NCBI GenBank assembly: GCA_026398815.1
Contig: JAPLSA010000032.1
Location: 1 to 64,000 of the forward strand
Origin: Gammaproteobacteria bacterium
Lineage (GTDB): Bacteria > Pseudomonadota > Gammaproteobacteria > Nevskiales > Nevskiaceae
Reading direction: 5' to 3'
DNA: 64,000 nt
The notes below the pieces were generated by a model. That model was not told the DNA's origin. It saw nothing but the letters and a program-made list of their open reading frames with translations, and made no database searches. Shown here piece after piece: positions 46,881 to 56,895 of this stretch; positions within the stretch are counted from its first letter, which is position 1; each line of letters opens with the position of its first letter. The translations under genes were made by a program, and so were the position numbers.

Positions 46881-48173
46881 TCAGTGGCTGATCGCCTCGA
46901 TCGCCGGCGTCAAAGCCAAGTCGACGCGCAGGCCGACCACCAGCGCGTCGTCGAGATTGCGGGTCCGCGTCGGCGCGCTGAAGCCGTCCGGGTGAATGAT
47001 GTAGTGCAGGTTCGGCGCAACTCTCAGCAGCTGGGTCAGCTGCACGCCGTAGCTCAGCTCCATCAGGTACTGATCCTTGGCCGGCGCCTCGCCACCGCCG
47101 AGTGCTGCTCGCTGCAGGCGCAGGTTTTCCAGCGCCGCGCCGCTGTAGCGCTGGCGGTTGATGACGAAGGCGAGGCTGTCCAGCGAGCGCCCGGCGAAGG
47201 TGCCCTTCTGCACGAAGCCCAGCTCCAGAAAGCGATCCTGGCTCAGCTCGCCGGAGGTGCCCCACAACGCAGCAGCAAACACCACGAGGCCACGCGGGCT
47301 CATCCGGTCGGGCCGGGTCAGCTGCTGCTCGAAGCGGGCGAACAGCCCGGAGCGCTCGCTGCGCGAGGCGTACGGCTGGCCGCTGAGGATCGCCGCGTTG
47401 CCATCGGCATCGCGTAGCGGATCGAGATAGCGCGAGGTATCGCGCCAGCCGCCGATCTCGTAGAACGCCGGCAGCCGTGCGGTGGCCGCTGTGCTGCGAT
47501 AGCCGATCGCGATGGGTGCGATCACGCCGGTGGCATCGGCGATACCCCAGTTCAGGCCGTGCTGATTGTCGCGGGCCTGCAACGGGTTGATCTCGAAGAC
47601 GCCGGCATGGACATAGACCTGCGGCGTGATGAAGGCCTTGGCGTAGCCGCCCCAGCTCGACACCGGCCAGTAAGTGAAACCGCTGGTGCGGAACACGAAG
47701 GTCGGATTGCCGCAAGCCGAATTGGTCTGGAAGTAGCTGCATAGCTCCGAGCCGAGGAAATGGATGTTGGCCACCGTGCGCCCGGCCTCGACGATCAGGC
47801 GGTTATCGAACAGCCGCTGCTCGATCGTCAGATTGGCCAGCCGCTCGGTCTGCGCGCCCCAGATTTCCTGCACCGACACGCTGTTGCCGATCTCGTCGAT
47901 CGCCAGGTTGTCGCCATGCCGGCTGGCGACATACAGCTTGAGCTTGGCGCCGGTCCAGCCGAACGGCCGGCCGGCGTCGGCCTCGGCGCCGACGAAGAAC
48001 TGGCCGGCATAGGCGCTGCCGCGCCGCTGACCGCCTTCGACGAGAAAGGCCGATTCGCCGGTGTAACTCGCCAGCAAGGCGTAGCCGCGTTCCTCGTAAA
48101 GACCGGCGAACGCTGACAGCGGGCACAGCAGGGCCAGCAGCGCCGCCAGACGGCGCCGGAAAAATGTGTTCAT
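46881..48173 (-). CDS. oprB: OprB-family carbohydrate-selective porin
   Basis: The 430-residue outer-membrane protein starts with a signal peptide (MNTFFRRRLAALLALLCPLSAFAG; ATG at 48173). It has OprB features: YVASRHGDNLAIDEIGNSVSVQEIWG, INPLQARDNQHGLNWGIADATGV, RPDRMSPRGLVVFA and a beta-barrel tail. It lies 41 bp after fruA on the same strand, so it probably supplies the outer-membrane entry route for fructose or a related sugar. Confidence 0.9.
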   Translation of the reverse strand: MNTFFRRRLAALLALLCPLSAFAGLYEERGYALLASYTGESAFLVEGGQRRGSAYAGQFFVGAEADAGRPFGWTGAKLKLYVASRHGDNLAIDEIGNSVSVQEIWGAQTERLANLTIEQRLFDNRLIVEAGRTVANIHFLGSELCSYFQTNSACGNPTFVFRTSGFTYWPVSSWGGYAKAFITPQVYVHAGVFEINPLQARDNQHGLNWGIADATGVIAPIAIGYRSTAATARLPAFYEIGGWRDTSRYLDPLRDADGNAAILSGQPYASRSERSGLFARFEQQLTRPDRMSPRGLVVFAAALWGTSGELSQDRFLELGFVQKGTFAGRSLDSLAFVINRQRYSGAALENLRLQRAALGGGEAPAKDQYLMELSYGVQLTQLLRVAPNLHYIIHPDGFSAPTRTRNLDDALVVGLRVDLALTPAIEAISH

Positions 48174-48214
48174 GAGTGCGCTCGTGGCGGGCATGGCCCG
48201 CCGTCAGGTAGGAA

Positions 48215-49912
48215 TCAGGCGGCGACGGGGGCCGGCTTCTTGAGGATGCGAAGGGCGACGGCGGTCAGCAGCGTGCCGACCACCAGCGCCACGACATAGC
48301 CGCCGAGATGGGTCACCGCGTTCGGGATCGGCAGCACGAACACGCCGCCGTGCGGCACCTTCAGTTCCGCGCCGACCACCATCGAGATCGCCCCGGCCAC
48401 GGCTGATCCCAGCACCAGCGACGGAATCACCCGCAGCGGATCGCGGGCCGCGAACGGGATCGCGCCTTCGGTGACGAAGGCCAGACCAAGCACGCCAGCG
48501 GCGCTGCCGGCCTCGCGCTCCTCGGCGGTGAAGCGGTCAGCGAACAGCCGGGTGGCCAGCGCCACGCCGAGCGGTGCGGTCATGCCGCCGACCATCGCCG
48601 CCGCCATCGGGCTGTAGACCTCGCTGGCCAACAGGCCCGTGGAGAACGCATAGGCCGCCTTGTTGACCGGCCCGCCCATGTCGAAGGCCATCATGCCGCC
48701 GAGCAGCAGGCCCAGCAGCAGCGCGCTCGATCCCTGCATGCCGCGCAGCCAGGCGGTCAGCGCGGCCAGTGCCTCGGCCACCGGCCCGCCAACGACATAG
48801 ATCATCGAAAGCCCGGTGATCAGCGTGCCGAGCACCGGCAGAATCAGCACCGGTTTCAGACCTTCGAGATTGCGCGGCAGCTGGATCTTGCGGTTCAGCC
48901 AGTCGGTGCCGTAGCCGGCGATGAAGCCGGCCGCGATGCCGCCGAGAAAGCCGGCGCCGAGATTGGCCGCCACCAGCCCGCCGATCATTCCGGGCGCGAT
49001 GCCCGGCCGGTCGGCGATCGAATAGGCCAGCCAGCCGGCCAGCGCCGGCACCATCAGCACCAGCGCGGCCTTGCCGCCGATCTGGAACAGCGCGTGCGCC
49101 AAGGTGCCGCGATGGGCGTCGTCGTAGGCGTAGATGCCGCCGAAGGCGAAGGCGAGCGCGATCAGCAAGCCGCCGGCCACCACGAACGGCAGCATGAACG
49201 ACACGCCGGTCATCAGATGCTTGTACGGGCCGCTGCGGCTGCCGGTGTCGGCCTTCTTCGCAGCGGCCGCCTGGCCGTGATGGATCGTCGCTTCGGCCAG
49301 CGCCCGCGCCAGCAGCGCCTGACCATCGTTGATCGCCGGCTTGGTTGCCGACTTCAGCAGCCGCTTGCCGGCAAAGCGCGCGAGGTCTACTTCGCGATCG
49401 GCGGCGATCACCACGACATCGGCGTCGCGGATTTCCTCATCGCTCAGACCATCACGCGCACCGACCGAACCCTGGGTCTCGACCCGGATCGCATGGCCCA
49501 GCGCCTTCGCCGCCTGCAGCAGGCCTTCGGCGGCCATGAAGGTGTGGGCGATGCCGGTCGGGCACGAGGTGATGGCGACAATGCGCGCCGGGCGCACCAC
49601 CGCTTTCGCGACCGGCTCCGGCAGTTGCGCAAGCACGCCGGAGGCGTCGCCGAGCACCTCCTCGATGCTGGCGCTGCGGCTCGGCAGGCTGGCGAAGCGG
49701 CCGGCGTCGAGATCCTCGTCGCCGACCAGCAGCACGCGGCCGGCGGTGGCGATATCGGCATCGGCGAGCGCATTGAGCACGCCCTGATGGCTGCGTACTT
49801 CGACGGTGAACGCCGCGCCGATCTGCTGCGCGGCGCGGCGCAGCGCCTCGGCAGCGAGCACCGCGTGGGTGCTGCGGGTCCCGGCGCCGATGACGGCAAT
49901 GGTGGTGCTCAT
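48215..49912 (-). CDS. fruA: Fructose PTS transporter subunit EIIBC
   Basis: FruA imports fructose and phosphorylates it to fructose 1-phosphate. The 565-residue product has an N-terminal IIB-like domain without the cysteine (1-100), then the active IIB with Cys117 in [20 protein letters not shown] membrane domain follows (about 225-560, with [15 protein letters not shown] and [17 protein letters not shown]). Its start overlaps fruK by 4 bp (ATGA). Confidence 0.96.
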   Translation of the reverse strand: MSTTIAVIGAGTRSTHAVLAAEALRRAAQQIGAAFTVEVRSHQGVLNALADADIATAGRVLLVGDEDLDAGRFASLPSRSASIEEVLGDASGVLAQLPEPVAKAVVRPARIVAITSCPTGIAHTFMAAEGLLQAAKALGHAIRVETQGSVGARDGLSDEEIRDADVVVIAADREVDLARFAGKRLLKSATKPAINDGQALLARALAEATIHHGQAAAAKKADTGSRSGPYKHLMTGVSFMLPFVVAGGLLIALAFAFGGIYAYDDAHRGTLAHALFQIGGKAALVLMVPALAGWLAYSIADRPGIAPGMIGGLVAANLGAGFLGGIAAGFIAGYGTDWLNRKIQLPRNLEGLKPVLILPVLGTLITGLSMIYVVGGPVAEALAALTAWLRGMQGSSALLLGLLLGGMMAFDMGGPVNKAAYAFSTGLLASEVYSPMAAAMVGGMTAPLGVALATRLFADRFTAEEREAGSAAGVLGLAFVTEGAIPFAARDPLRVIPSLVLGSAVAGAISMVVGAELKVPHGGVFVLPIPNAVTHLGGYVVALVVGTLLTAVALRILKKPAPVAA

Positions 49913-50880
49913 GGCGTGACTCCGTGCGGCGTGGATTCCAGACGATCGACGCGAACCTCGGCGGCCAGCGCTCGCACCCTGTCCGGCGCGGGCAGATGAG
50001 CGCCGATGCCGCCGAGCTTGGCGGCGGCGAACGCGGTGGCCAGCCGCGCCAGGTCTTCCAGCGGGGCCTCGGCGAGCAGGCCGGCGACCAGGCCGGCGAC
50101 CATCGCGTCCCCGGCCCCGACGGTGCTGCCGACCGCGACCGGCAGCGGCTGCGCCTGCACGATCTCGTCTCCGCGCAGCAGCAGCGCACCATCGGCACCG
50201 AGCGAGATCGCGACCAGCCGGATACCGCGTGCCAGCAGCGTCTGCGCGGCGGCGATCAGCTCGCGCCGCGTCGACAGCGCATGGCCGGCCCAGGCTTCGA
50301 GTTCGTGGCGATTCGGCTTGATCGCGTACGGCAGCACCTCCGCCGCCAGCGCCGCCGCCAGCGGCGCACCGCTGGTGTCGAGCAGCGCGCGGCCGCCGCG
50401 CCGGGCGATGTCGGCAGTCAGCTGCGCGTAGCTGTCATCGGGCAGCCCGGCCGGCAGGCTGCCGGCCAGCACCACGAGGCTGTCGCCGCCGCCGTGCGCA
50501 GCCAGCTGCGCGCGCACCGCATCGAGTGCTGTCGCCTCGACCTGCAGGCCCGGCAGGTTGATGTCGGTGGTGTCGGCGGCTTCCCGATCGAGCAGCTTGA
50601 CGTTGGTGCGGGTGTCGCCCGGGCAGCGCACGAAGGCATCGCCGATGCCCTTGGCGGCGAACAGGCTCGCGAACGGCTCGGCGTTGCCGGCGCCGAGCAG
50701 GCCGGTGGCGGTGCAGGCGATGCCCCAGTCGGCGAGACAGGACGCGACATTGACGCCCTTGCCGGCGGCCTCGATCCGCGAAGCCTGCGCGCGGTGCACG
50801 TCGCCGAGGCGCAGGCGATCGAGCGTGATCGTCTGGTCGAGCGCCGGATTCAGCGTGACGGTGATGACCGGCGCGCTCAT
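49909..50880 (-). CDS. fruK: 1-phosphofructokinase
   Basis: FruK converts fructose 1-phosphate to fructose 1,6-bisphosphate. The 323-residue PfkB-family protein has [47 protein letters not shown] and the anion-hole motif [19 protein letters not shown] with the catalytic aspartate. It overlaps both neighbours by 4 bp in the fruB-fruK-fruA operon. Confidence 0.96.
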   Translation of the reverse strand: MSAPVITVTLNPALDQTITLDRLRLGDVHRAQASRIEAAGKGVNVASCLADWGIACTATGLLGAGNAEPFASLFAAKGIGDAFVRCPGDTRTNVKLLDREAADTTDINLPGLQVEATALDAVRAQLAAHGGGDSLVVLAGSLPAGLPDDSYAQLTADIARRGGRALLDTSGAPLAAALAAEVLPYAIKPNRHELEAWAGHALSTRRELIAAAQTLLARGIRLVAISLGADGALLLRGDEIVQAQPLPVAVGSTVGAGDAMVAGLVAGLLAEAPLEDLARLATAFAAAKLGGIGAHLPAPDRVRALAAEVRVDRLESTPHGVTP

Positions 50881-53393
50881 GCGGCACTCCGGTCCAGCGC
50901 CCGCACTTCGGCGGCGGTTTCGCAGGCCAGCGCCTGTTCGGCCAGACCTTTCAGCGCATCGAAGCGGCTGCCGCGCAGCCGCGATTTCACGGCGGCGATC
51001 TCGCGCGGCGTCATCGACAGCTCCTGCACGCCCAAGCCCGCCAGCAGCGCGGCACCGAAGGGGTCGCCGGCCAGCCCGCCGCAGACGCCGACCCAGCGGC
51101 CGTGGCGGGCCGCGCCATCGACGGTCATCCGGATCAGCCGCAGCACCGCCGGGTGCAGGCTGTCAGCCTCGGCGGCCAGTTCCGGGTTCTGGCGGTCGAT
51201 CGCCAAGGTGTACTGGGTGAGGTCGTTGGTGCCGATCGAGAAGAAGTCGGCATGGCGGGCCAGCACATCGGCTTCGATCGCCGCCGCCGGCACCTCGATC
51301 ATGATGCCGAGCGGCACGATGGGTGCCGCGAGTTCGATGCGGATGCGTTCGCAGATCGCGCGCAGCGCGACGATCTCCGGCACCGAGGTGATCATCGGAA
51401 ACATGATCTTCAGCGCCGCGCCCGCTTTCGCCGCGCGATACAGCGCGCGCAGCTGCGGCTCCAAGAGATCGGCACGGCGCAGCAGCAGGCGCGCGCCGCG
51501 TACGCCGAGGAACGGGTTGTCCTCGTGCGGCAGATCGAGATGGGCGACCTGCTTGTCGCCACCGATGTCGAGCGCGCGGACGATCAGCGGCCGGCCGCCG
51601 ATCGCCTCGGCCATCGCGACGTAGATCGCGAACTGCTCGTCCTCGCTCGGCGTGCGGGCACGTTCCAGGAACAGGAATTCGGTGCGCATCAGGCCGACGC
51701 CTTCCGCGCCCTGTTCAAGCGCGGTGGCGGCCTGTTCCGGCAGGTTGATGTTGGCGCCGATGTCGATCGCGTGGCCGTCGGTAGTCAGCGCCGGCTGGCG
51801 GCGGCCTTCGGCTTCGCGGGCGCGGGTCGCGGCCTGCTCGGCGATGCTGGCGCGCGCCGAAGCCAGCGCCGCCGGCGACGGATCGAGATACAGCCGGCCG
51901 CTGCCGCCATCGACGATCGCCGGCGTGCCGTCGGCGACGTCGAGCAGCGCCGCACCGGCGCCGACCAGCGCCGGCAGGCCGAGCGTGCGGGCGAGGATCG
52001 CGGTGTGCGAGGTCGGCCCGCCCTGCGCGGTGGCCAGACCGATGACCTTGGTGGTGTCGAGCATTGCGGTGTCGGACGGCGACAAGTCGGCGGCCAGCAG
52101 CACGCAGTGCTGCGGCAGGCTGCCGAGCGCATCGCGGACCAGACTCGGGTCGATGTTGGCGAGCACGCGGCGGCCGACATCGCGCAGGTCTGCCGCCCGC
52201 CCGGCCAGCACCGCGTTGCCGAGTGCCGACAGCTTCGCCGCCAGCCGCTCGACCGCCGCGTTCCACGACCAGGCCACGCCATGGCCTTCGACCATCAGCT
52301 GGCAGGTCAGCGTGATCAGGTCGGTGTCGTTGAGCAGCTCGCCGTGGGCCTTGAAGATCGCGGCGTCGGCAGCGCCGAGCCGGCGCGCGGTGTCGTCGGC
52401 CAGCGCCTCGAGCTGCTGACGGGTCGCGCACAGCGCCTCGTGCAGGCGGCTGCCACCTTCGGCCAGCGCGACCGGATGGTCCGGAATCGGCGCTTCATCG
52501 GCCGCCAGCCGGTGCACGACGCCGATCGCCAGCCCCGGGCTGGCGCCGATACCGGCAATGCAGACCGGCGCATCGGGCGGCGTCCAGCCGGCGGCCTTCG
52601 GCTGGGCGGCGCGCTGCGCGGCCAGCGCGGCATCGGCCTTTTCCTGCGCGGTGAGGCCGTCGATGACGGCGCGGAAGCGGGCCAGCGCGGCGGCGGCATC
52701 GCGGCCTTCGGCGGAGATATGCAGACGATCGCCAGCGCGCGCGCCGAGCTGCAGCAGCGCCAGCAGGTTCTTGGCGTCGGCCACTTCGTTGCCGTGGCGG
52801 ACCTGCATCCGCGCGGCATGGGCCCGCGCGGCCTCGACCCAGCGCGACGCCGGCCGGGCGTGCAGGCCGGCCGGATAGCCGACGATCCATTCGACCGTTT
52901 CGGCAAGGTCCACCGCCTCGGCCGCGCTGCCGGCATCGGCGGCGGCCGGCGGGTCGTCGAGCGCGGCGATCAGCGCGGTGGCGTCGTCGGTGCTGGCCAG
53001 CCGGGCCAGGGTCGCTTCGTCCTGGATCAGCCGGGTCAGCCGCCGCAGGATCGCGATATGGGCGTCGGACTGCGCCGCGATGGCGACCACCAGATGGGCG
53101 CGCTGGCCGGGGTTCCATTCGACGCCAGCCGGCACCTGCAGGATCGCGATGCCGTTGCGGCGCACCAGGTGACGGTCCTCGCCGAGCCCGTGCGGAATCG
53201 CCACGCCGTGGCCGAGGAAGGTGTTCGCCACCGCTTCGCGGCGCGCCATGCTGTCGGCATAGGCGGCATCGACGCAGCCACTGGCGACCAGCAGCTGGGC
53301 GGCTTCGGCAATCGCCTGCTGCTTGTCGGCCGGGCTTGCGCCGAGGCGAACCCTTTCGCCGGACAGCAGACCTTCGGTGATGTGAATGGACAT
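50877..53393 (-). CDS. fruB: Fructose PTS multiphosphoryl transfer protein (EIIA-HPr-EI)
   Basis: The 838-residue phosphotransfer protein passes phosphate from PEP to FruA. The EIIA domain (1-145) has the active histidine His68 in VAIPHGLG. The HPr domain (about 165-255) has His178 in AGLHARPAS. The enzyme I domain (about 275-835) has GGPTSHTAILAR with the phospho-histidine near 460, the PEP-site MRTEFLF and GVCGGLAGDP. It thus needs no separate ptsH/ptsI. AAGGAGGAG precedes ATG at 53393, and a FruR operator lies 40 bp upstream. Confidence 0.96.
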   Translation of the reverse strand: MSIHITEGLLSGERVRLGASPADKQQAIAEAAQLLVASGCVDAAYADSMARREAVANTFLGHGVAIPHGLGEDRHLVRRNGIAILQVPAGVEWNPGQRAHLVVAIAAQSDAHIAILRRLTRLIQDEATLARLASTDDATALIAALDDPPAAADAGSAAEAVDLAETVEWIVGYPAGLHARPASRWVEAARAHAARMQVRHGNEVADAKNLLALLQLGARAGDRLHISAEGRDAAAALARFRAVIDGLTAQEKADAALAAQRAAQPKAAGWTPPDAPVCIAGIGASPGLAIGVVHRLAADEAPIPDHPVALAEGGSRLHEALCATRQQLEALADDTARRLGAADAAIFKAHGELLNDTDLITLTCQLMVEGHGVAWSWNAAVERLAAKLSALGNAVLAGRAADLRDVGRRVLANIDPSLVRDALGSLPQHCVLLAADLSPSDTAMLDTTKVIGLATAQGGPTSHTAILARTLGLPALVGAGAALLDVADGTPAIVDGGSGRLYLDPSPAALASARASIAEQAATRAREAEGRRQPALTTDGHAIDIGANINLPEQAATALEQGAEGVGLMRTEFLFLERARTPSEDEQFAIYVAMAEAIGGRPLIVRALDIGGDKQVAHLDLPHEDNPFLGVRGARLLLRRADLLEPQLRALYRAAKAGAALKIMFPMITSVPEIVALRAICERIRIELAAPIVPLGIMIEVPAAAIEADVLARHADFFSIGTNDLTQYTLAIDRQNPELAAEADSLHPAVLRLIRMTVDGAARHGRWVGVCGGLAGDPFGAALLAGLGVQELSMTPREIAAVKSRLRGSRFDALKGLAEQALACETAAEVRALDRSAA

Positions 53394-53432
53394 GTCAGAA
53401 CTCCTCCTTGCACGTCTCGTTGTGGCGCTAAT

Positions 53433-53444
53433 GAAATCGTTTTC
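53433..53444. promoter_or_regulatory. FruR operator upstream of fruB
   Basis: GAAATCGTTTTC (in ATGAAATCGTTTTCAT, 53431-53446) is a near-palindrome of the LacI-family type, 40 bp upstream of the fruB ATG. It is the exact reverse complement of the site at 53545-53556. Confidence 0.75.
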
Positions 53445-53544
53445 ATAACGGCTGTCAAGCGACGGTCATGCTGCCTCTCAACGAAAAATCGACATCCCAT
53501 TGCATTTTCAGGATTTATTGTTCGACAATCCGCTTCTCATTTCT

Positions 53545-53556
53545 GAAAACGATTTC
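53545..53556. promoter_or_regulatory. FruR operator upstream of fruR
   Basis: GAAAACGATTTC lies 12 bp upstream of the fruR ATG, over its probable promoter or leader. It mirrors the fruB operator and suggests autoregulation. Confidence 0.75.
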
Positions 53557-53567
53557 TGAAACGCGCC

Positions 53568-54554
53568 ATGACGGTCGGAATCAAGGACGTCGCCAAGGCC
53601 GCCGGCGTATCGCCGGCCACGGTGTCGCGGGCGCTGTCCGGCGGGCCGGTCAGCGAGGAGCTGCGCGCCCAGGTCGAGGCGGCGGTGAAGGCCACCGGCT
53701 ACCGGCCGAACCTGGCGGCGCGGCGGCTGCGCTCGCAGCAGAGCGGCACCATCGGGCTGGTGGTCGCCGATCTGCGCAATCCGTTCTTCACGGCGGTGTC
53801 GCGGGCGGTGGAAGACAGCGCCTACCGCGCCGGCATGCGGGTGATCCTCTGCAACACCGACGAGGACCCGGCGCGCGAAGCCCTGTACCTGCAGCTGATG
53901 CAGGAGGAGCGGATCACCGGCCTGATCTTCGCGCCGACGCGCAGCACGCTGGACCAGCTCGGCCGCCGCCGGCTGGAGTTCCCGACCGTGCTGATCGACC
54001 GCGCCAGCCCGGCCGGCCTGTACGACTGCGTGGTGCTCGACAACGCGGCCGCGATGGCCGAGCTGGTTCGGCATCTGATCAGCCGCGGCTACCGGCGCAT
54101 CGGCGGGCTGTTCGGCAATGCCAGCGTCACCGGGCTGGAGCGCCGTGACGGCTATGTCGCGGCGATGCAGGCGGCCGGGCTGGTCGCCGATTTCCGGCTC
54201 TGCGCGCCGTCGGCGGATGCTGCCCGCAGCGCGCTGGCGGACTGGTTCTCGAACCCGGCACGGCCGGAAGCGCTGGTGGTCAGCAACAGCCTGTTCCTGT
54301 CGGCGGCGGTGCGCGCCGCGCGGGCGGCGAACCTTGCGATCCCGAAGGACCTGGCGCTGGCCGGCTTCGACAACGAGGTCTGGACCGAACTGGTCGAACC
54401 CGGGCTGACGGTGATCGAGCAACCGGTGGAGGACATCGGCCGGCAGGCGATGGCGCTGCTGTTCGAACGCCTGCAGACGCCGAACCTGCCGGTGCGCAAG
54501 CTGGTGCTGAGCGGCCGCTGCGTGGAACGCGGGTCGACCGCAGCGCGTGCCTGA
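53568..54554 (+). CDS. fruR: LacI-family fructose operon repressor (FruR/Cra-like)
   Basis: The 328-residue repressor has a helix-turn-helix at residues 5-24 (KDVAKAAGVSPATVSRALSG) and the hinge-helix region YRPNLAARRL. The periplasmic-binding-protein effector domain includes GLVVADLRNPFF, VLIDR and LALAGFDNEVW. It lies divergent from fruBKA with 174 bp between the starts; both sides of that interval carry its putative operator. The effector is probably fructose 1-phosphate or bisphosphate, by analogy with Cra/FruR. Its stop is 3 bp from the msrA stop. Confidence 0.93.
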   Translation: MTVGIKDVAKAAGVSPATVSRALSGGPVSEELRAQVEAAVKATGYRPNLAARRLRSQQSGTIGLVVADLRNPFFTAVSRAVEDSAYRAGMRVILCNTDEDPAREALYLQLMQEERITGLIFAPTRSTLDQLGRRRLEFPTVLIDRASPAGLYDCVVLDNAAAMAELVRHLISRGYRRIGGLFGNASVTGLERRDGYVAAMQAAGLVADFRLCAPSADAARSALADWFSNPARPEALVVSNSLFLSAAVRAARAANLAIPKDLALAGFDNEVWTELVEPGLTVIEQPVEDIGRQAMALLFERLQTPNLPVRKLVLSGRCVERGSTAARA

Positions 54555-54557
54555 AGG

Positions 54558-55202
54558 CTATTCGTCCTTGCCGGCAGCCGGCCCGTACAACTGCTGCAGC
54601 CGCTGGTCGCGCCCGCACTGGCTGCGGTAGATGCGATAGCGCAGCGCCTGCTTGCGGGCGTAATCCTGGTGGTAGGCCTCGGCCGGCCAGAACGCCGTGA
54701 AAGCGGTGATTTCGGTGGTGATCGGCGCGCCGCGCAGCGCGCCCGACGCCGCCAGCGCATCGCGCGATGCCGCGGCCGCTTTGCGCTGCGCCTCGTCGTG
54801 GAAAAAGATCGCGGTACGGTACTGGTCGCCGTGATCGCAGAACTGCTGCTTGGGCGTGGTCGGATCGATGTTGCGCCAGAACACCGCCAGCAGCTCGGCG
54901 TAGCCGATGCGCGCCGGGTCGTAGATCACCTGGATCGCTTCGGCATGGCCGGTATCGCCGCGCGACACCTGCTCGTAGCTCGGCTGGTCGACATGGCCGC
55001 CGCTGTAGCCGGAGACCACCGACAGCACGCCCGGCAGTTTCCGGAACGGCGGCTCCATGCACCAGAAGCAGCCGCCGGCGAAGGTGGCGACCGCGTTGGC
55101 GGGCGGCAGCGGCGAATCCCCGGCGGCGAACGTGGCGGGCGCAGCACCCCGGGCGGCAGCGGCGATCAGCAGGGTCGACAGCAGCGTGGCGAGCAGGCGC
55201 AT
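54558..55202 (-). CDS. msrA: Exported peptide methionine-S-sulfoxide reductase
   Basis: MsrA repairs methionine S-sulfoxide in proteins. The 214-residue product starts with a cleavable signal peptide ([23 protein letters not shown] at 55202, 8 codons after an alternative start), so it should act in the periplasm. The catalytic Cys45 lies in [11 protein letters not shown], with [27 protein letters not shown] and a C-terminal cysteine ([11 protein letters not shown]) as possible resolving residue. Confidence 0.94.
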   Translation of the reverse strand: MRLLATLLSTLLIAAAARGAAPATFAAGDSPLPPANAVATFAGGCFWCMEPPFRKLPGVLSVVSGYSGGHVDQPSYEQVSRGDTGHAEAIQVIYDPARIGYAELLAVFWRNIDPTTPKQQFCDHGDQYRTAIFFHDEAQRKAAAASRDALAASGALRGAPITTEITAFTAFWPAEAYHQDYARKQALRYRIYRSQCGRDQRLQQLYGPAAGKDE

Positions 55203-55330
55203 GGCAATCCGGATTTCGGCAGGCATTGCCGCAGCTTACGGCGCGTGCCCCGGTCCGGATGACGACCTCGGTGGCCGCTGGCACACTCGCCGCCCGAACT
55301 CCCGCGCCACATCCACACGAGGCCCGACCG

Positions 55331-56107
55331 ATGACGCTGATCCGCACGCTGGTCGCCGCGCTGTCGCTGGCCTTCGCCGGCATCGCCGCAGCGGCGCCGG
55401 AGGCGCTGGTCATCGGCGTGGTGCCGAGCCTGGGGCCAGCCGCCGAGGTGCTGCAGCAGCGCTTCGCCGAAGCGCATCCGGAGGTGGCGATCACGCGACA
55501 GGTCGCGCCGGCGGCAACGCTGGTCAAGGCGGGCGATGCCGGCCCCGGCGCGCCGCAGCTGCTGCTGCTCGACAGCCGGGCCTCCGCCGAAGCGTTGGTG
55601 GCCGCGCAAGGCGCGCCGGGCGACAGCCTGACGGTGCTCGGCGACGGCCTGCTGGCGATCTACTCGAACACGCCGGGCATCAACACCGGCCGGGGCGCGC
55701 CGCTGTTCATCGCCGACTACATCACCGGCATCGCGATCGGCGATCCGGCCACCTCGCCGTTCGGCGGCATCATCCGCAGCGTGATGGAACGCCTGACCGT
55801 GCTGGACACCGCCGAAAAGAAGTTCCGGCCGTTTCCGGACGAGGCCGCCGCTGCCGCTGCGGTGCAAGCCGCACAGGTCGACATCGGCCTGATTCCGGTG
55901 CCGCTGCTGGTCTCCCCCGCCTACCGCAACACCGGTTCCAAAACCGCGCTGCCGCTTGGCCTGTACACGCCGGCCCGCTATGTCGCGGTGATCACCGCTG
56001 CCGGCCGGGAGTCCGCCGCCGCCCGCGCGTTCATCGCCTTCCTGCGCGCCGACAGCACGCGCCCGGTGCTGACCGAGATCGGCATTCCGCCCGCATCGGC
56101 CCCGTGA
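55331..56107 (+). CDS. modA: Molybdate-type periplasmic substrate-binding protein
   Basis: The 258-residue protein has a signal peptide (MTLIRTLVAALSLAFAGIAAAA) and a type II binding-protein fold. It includes LVIGVVPSLGPAAEVLQQRF, LLLLDSRASAEALVA, IAIGDPATSPFGGIIRSVMERL (the DP-x-x-(V/S)P motif of ModA-like proteins) and a C-terminal AFIAFLRADSTRPVL helix. Substrate serines expected near the N-terminus are not obvious, so a related oxyanion is possible. It is 13 bp upstream of modB. Confidence 0.82.
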   Translation: MTLIRTLVAALSLAFAGIAAAAPEALVIGVVPSLGPAAEVLQQRFAEAHPEVAITRQVAPAATLVKAGDAGPGAPQLLLLDSRASAEALVAAQGAPGDSLTVLGDGLLAIYSNTPGINTGRGAPLFIADYITGIAIGDPATSPFGGIIRSVMERLTVLDTAEKKFRPFPDEAAAAAAVQAAQVDIGLIPVPLLVSPAYRNTGSKTALPLGLYTPARYVAVITAAGRESAAARAFIAFLRADSTRPVLTEIGIPPASAP

Positions 56108-56120
56108 GCCGCGCCCGCCA

Positions 56121-56837
56121 ATGAGCGATGCGCCGACGTTCGCGGCCCTGACGCCGGCGCTGTGGCAGTCGCTGTGGCTGACCGTGCGGCTGGCGGCGAT
56201 CTCCACCGCGATCCTGCTGGCCATCGCCGTGCCGCTGGCCGGCTGGCTGGATCGCACGCGGCTCAGGATCGCGCCGTGGATCGAAGCGCTGGTGACCTTG
56301 CCGATCGTGCTGCCGCCGACGGTGATCGGCTTCTATCTGCTGGTCGGCTTCGGCAGCAACAGCCTGCTGGGCGACGCCTGGCGCGCGGTGTTCGGCAGCA
56401 CCCTGGCGTTCAGCTTCGCGGGCCTCGTGGTCGGCTCGGTGATCTACAGCCTGCCGTTCGCGGTGCAGCCGATCCAGAACGCGATCCGCGATGTCGAGGC
56501 CGCGCTGATCGAGGCCGGCTGCGCGCTCGGCGCCACGCCCCGGCAGGTGTTCTGGCGGGTGATCGTGCCGGCCGCCCGCAACGGCGTGCTGACCGGCGCA
56601 GCGCTGAGCTTCGCCCACACGATCGGCGAGTTCGGCGTGGTGCTGATGCTCGGCGGCAACATCCCCGGCGTCACCCGCGTCGCCTCGATCGCGCTGTACG
56701 ACGAGACCCAGACGCTGAACTACCCGCTCGCCCACAGCTACGCGCTGCTGCTGCTGGCGATCTCGTTCGCGATGCTGATGCTGATCGGCGCGCTGCGCCG
56801 GGGCGCACGGCAGCTGGCACGGCCGAAGCTGCGCTAA
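56121..56837 (+). CDS. modB: Molybdate-type ABC transporter permease
   Basis: The 238-residue inner-membrane permease has about five or six helices. It carries LPIVLPPTVIGFYLLVGFG, GSVIYSLPFAVQPIQNAIRDV, the EAA loop EAGCALGATPRQVFWRVIVPAARNG and the ModB-typical FAHTIGEFGVVLMLGGNIPG. It follows modA, but no modC ATPase gene comes next: the following gene is fic. The ATPase must be encoded elsewhere or be missing. Confidence 0.9.
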   Translation: MSDAPTFAALTPALWQSLWLTVRLAAISTAILLAIAVPLAGWLDRTRLRIAPWIEALVTLPIVLPPTVIGFYLLVGFGSNSLLGDAWRAVFGSTLAFSFAGLVVGSVIYSLPFAVQPIQNAIRDVEAALIEAGCALGATPRQVFWRVIVPAARNGVLTGAALSFAHTIGEFGVVLMLGGNIPGVTRVASIALYDETQTLNYPLAHSYALLLLAISFAMLMLIGALRRGARQLARPKLR

Positions 56838-56895
56838 AGCAGGGGCTTGAAGCCGGCTGCGAAGCAGCCTTGCCGTTCATCGACGCCTCCTGATG

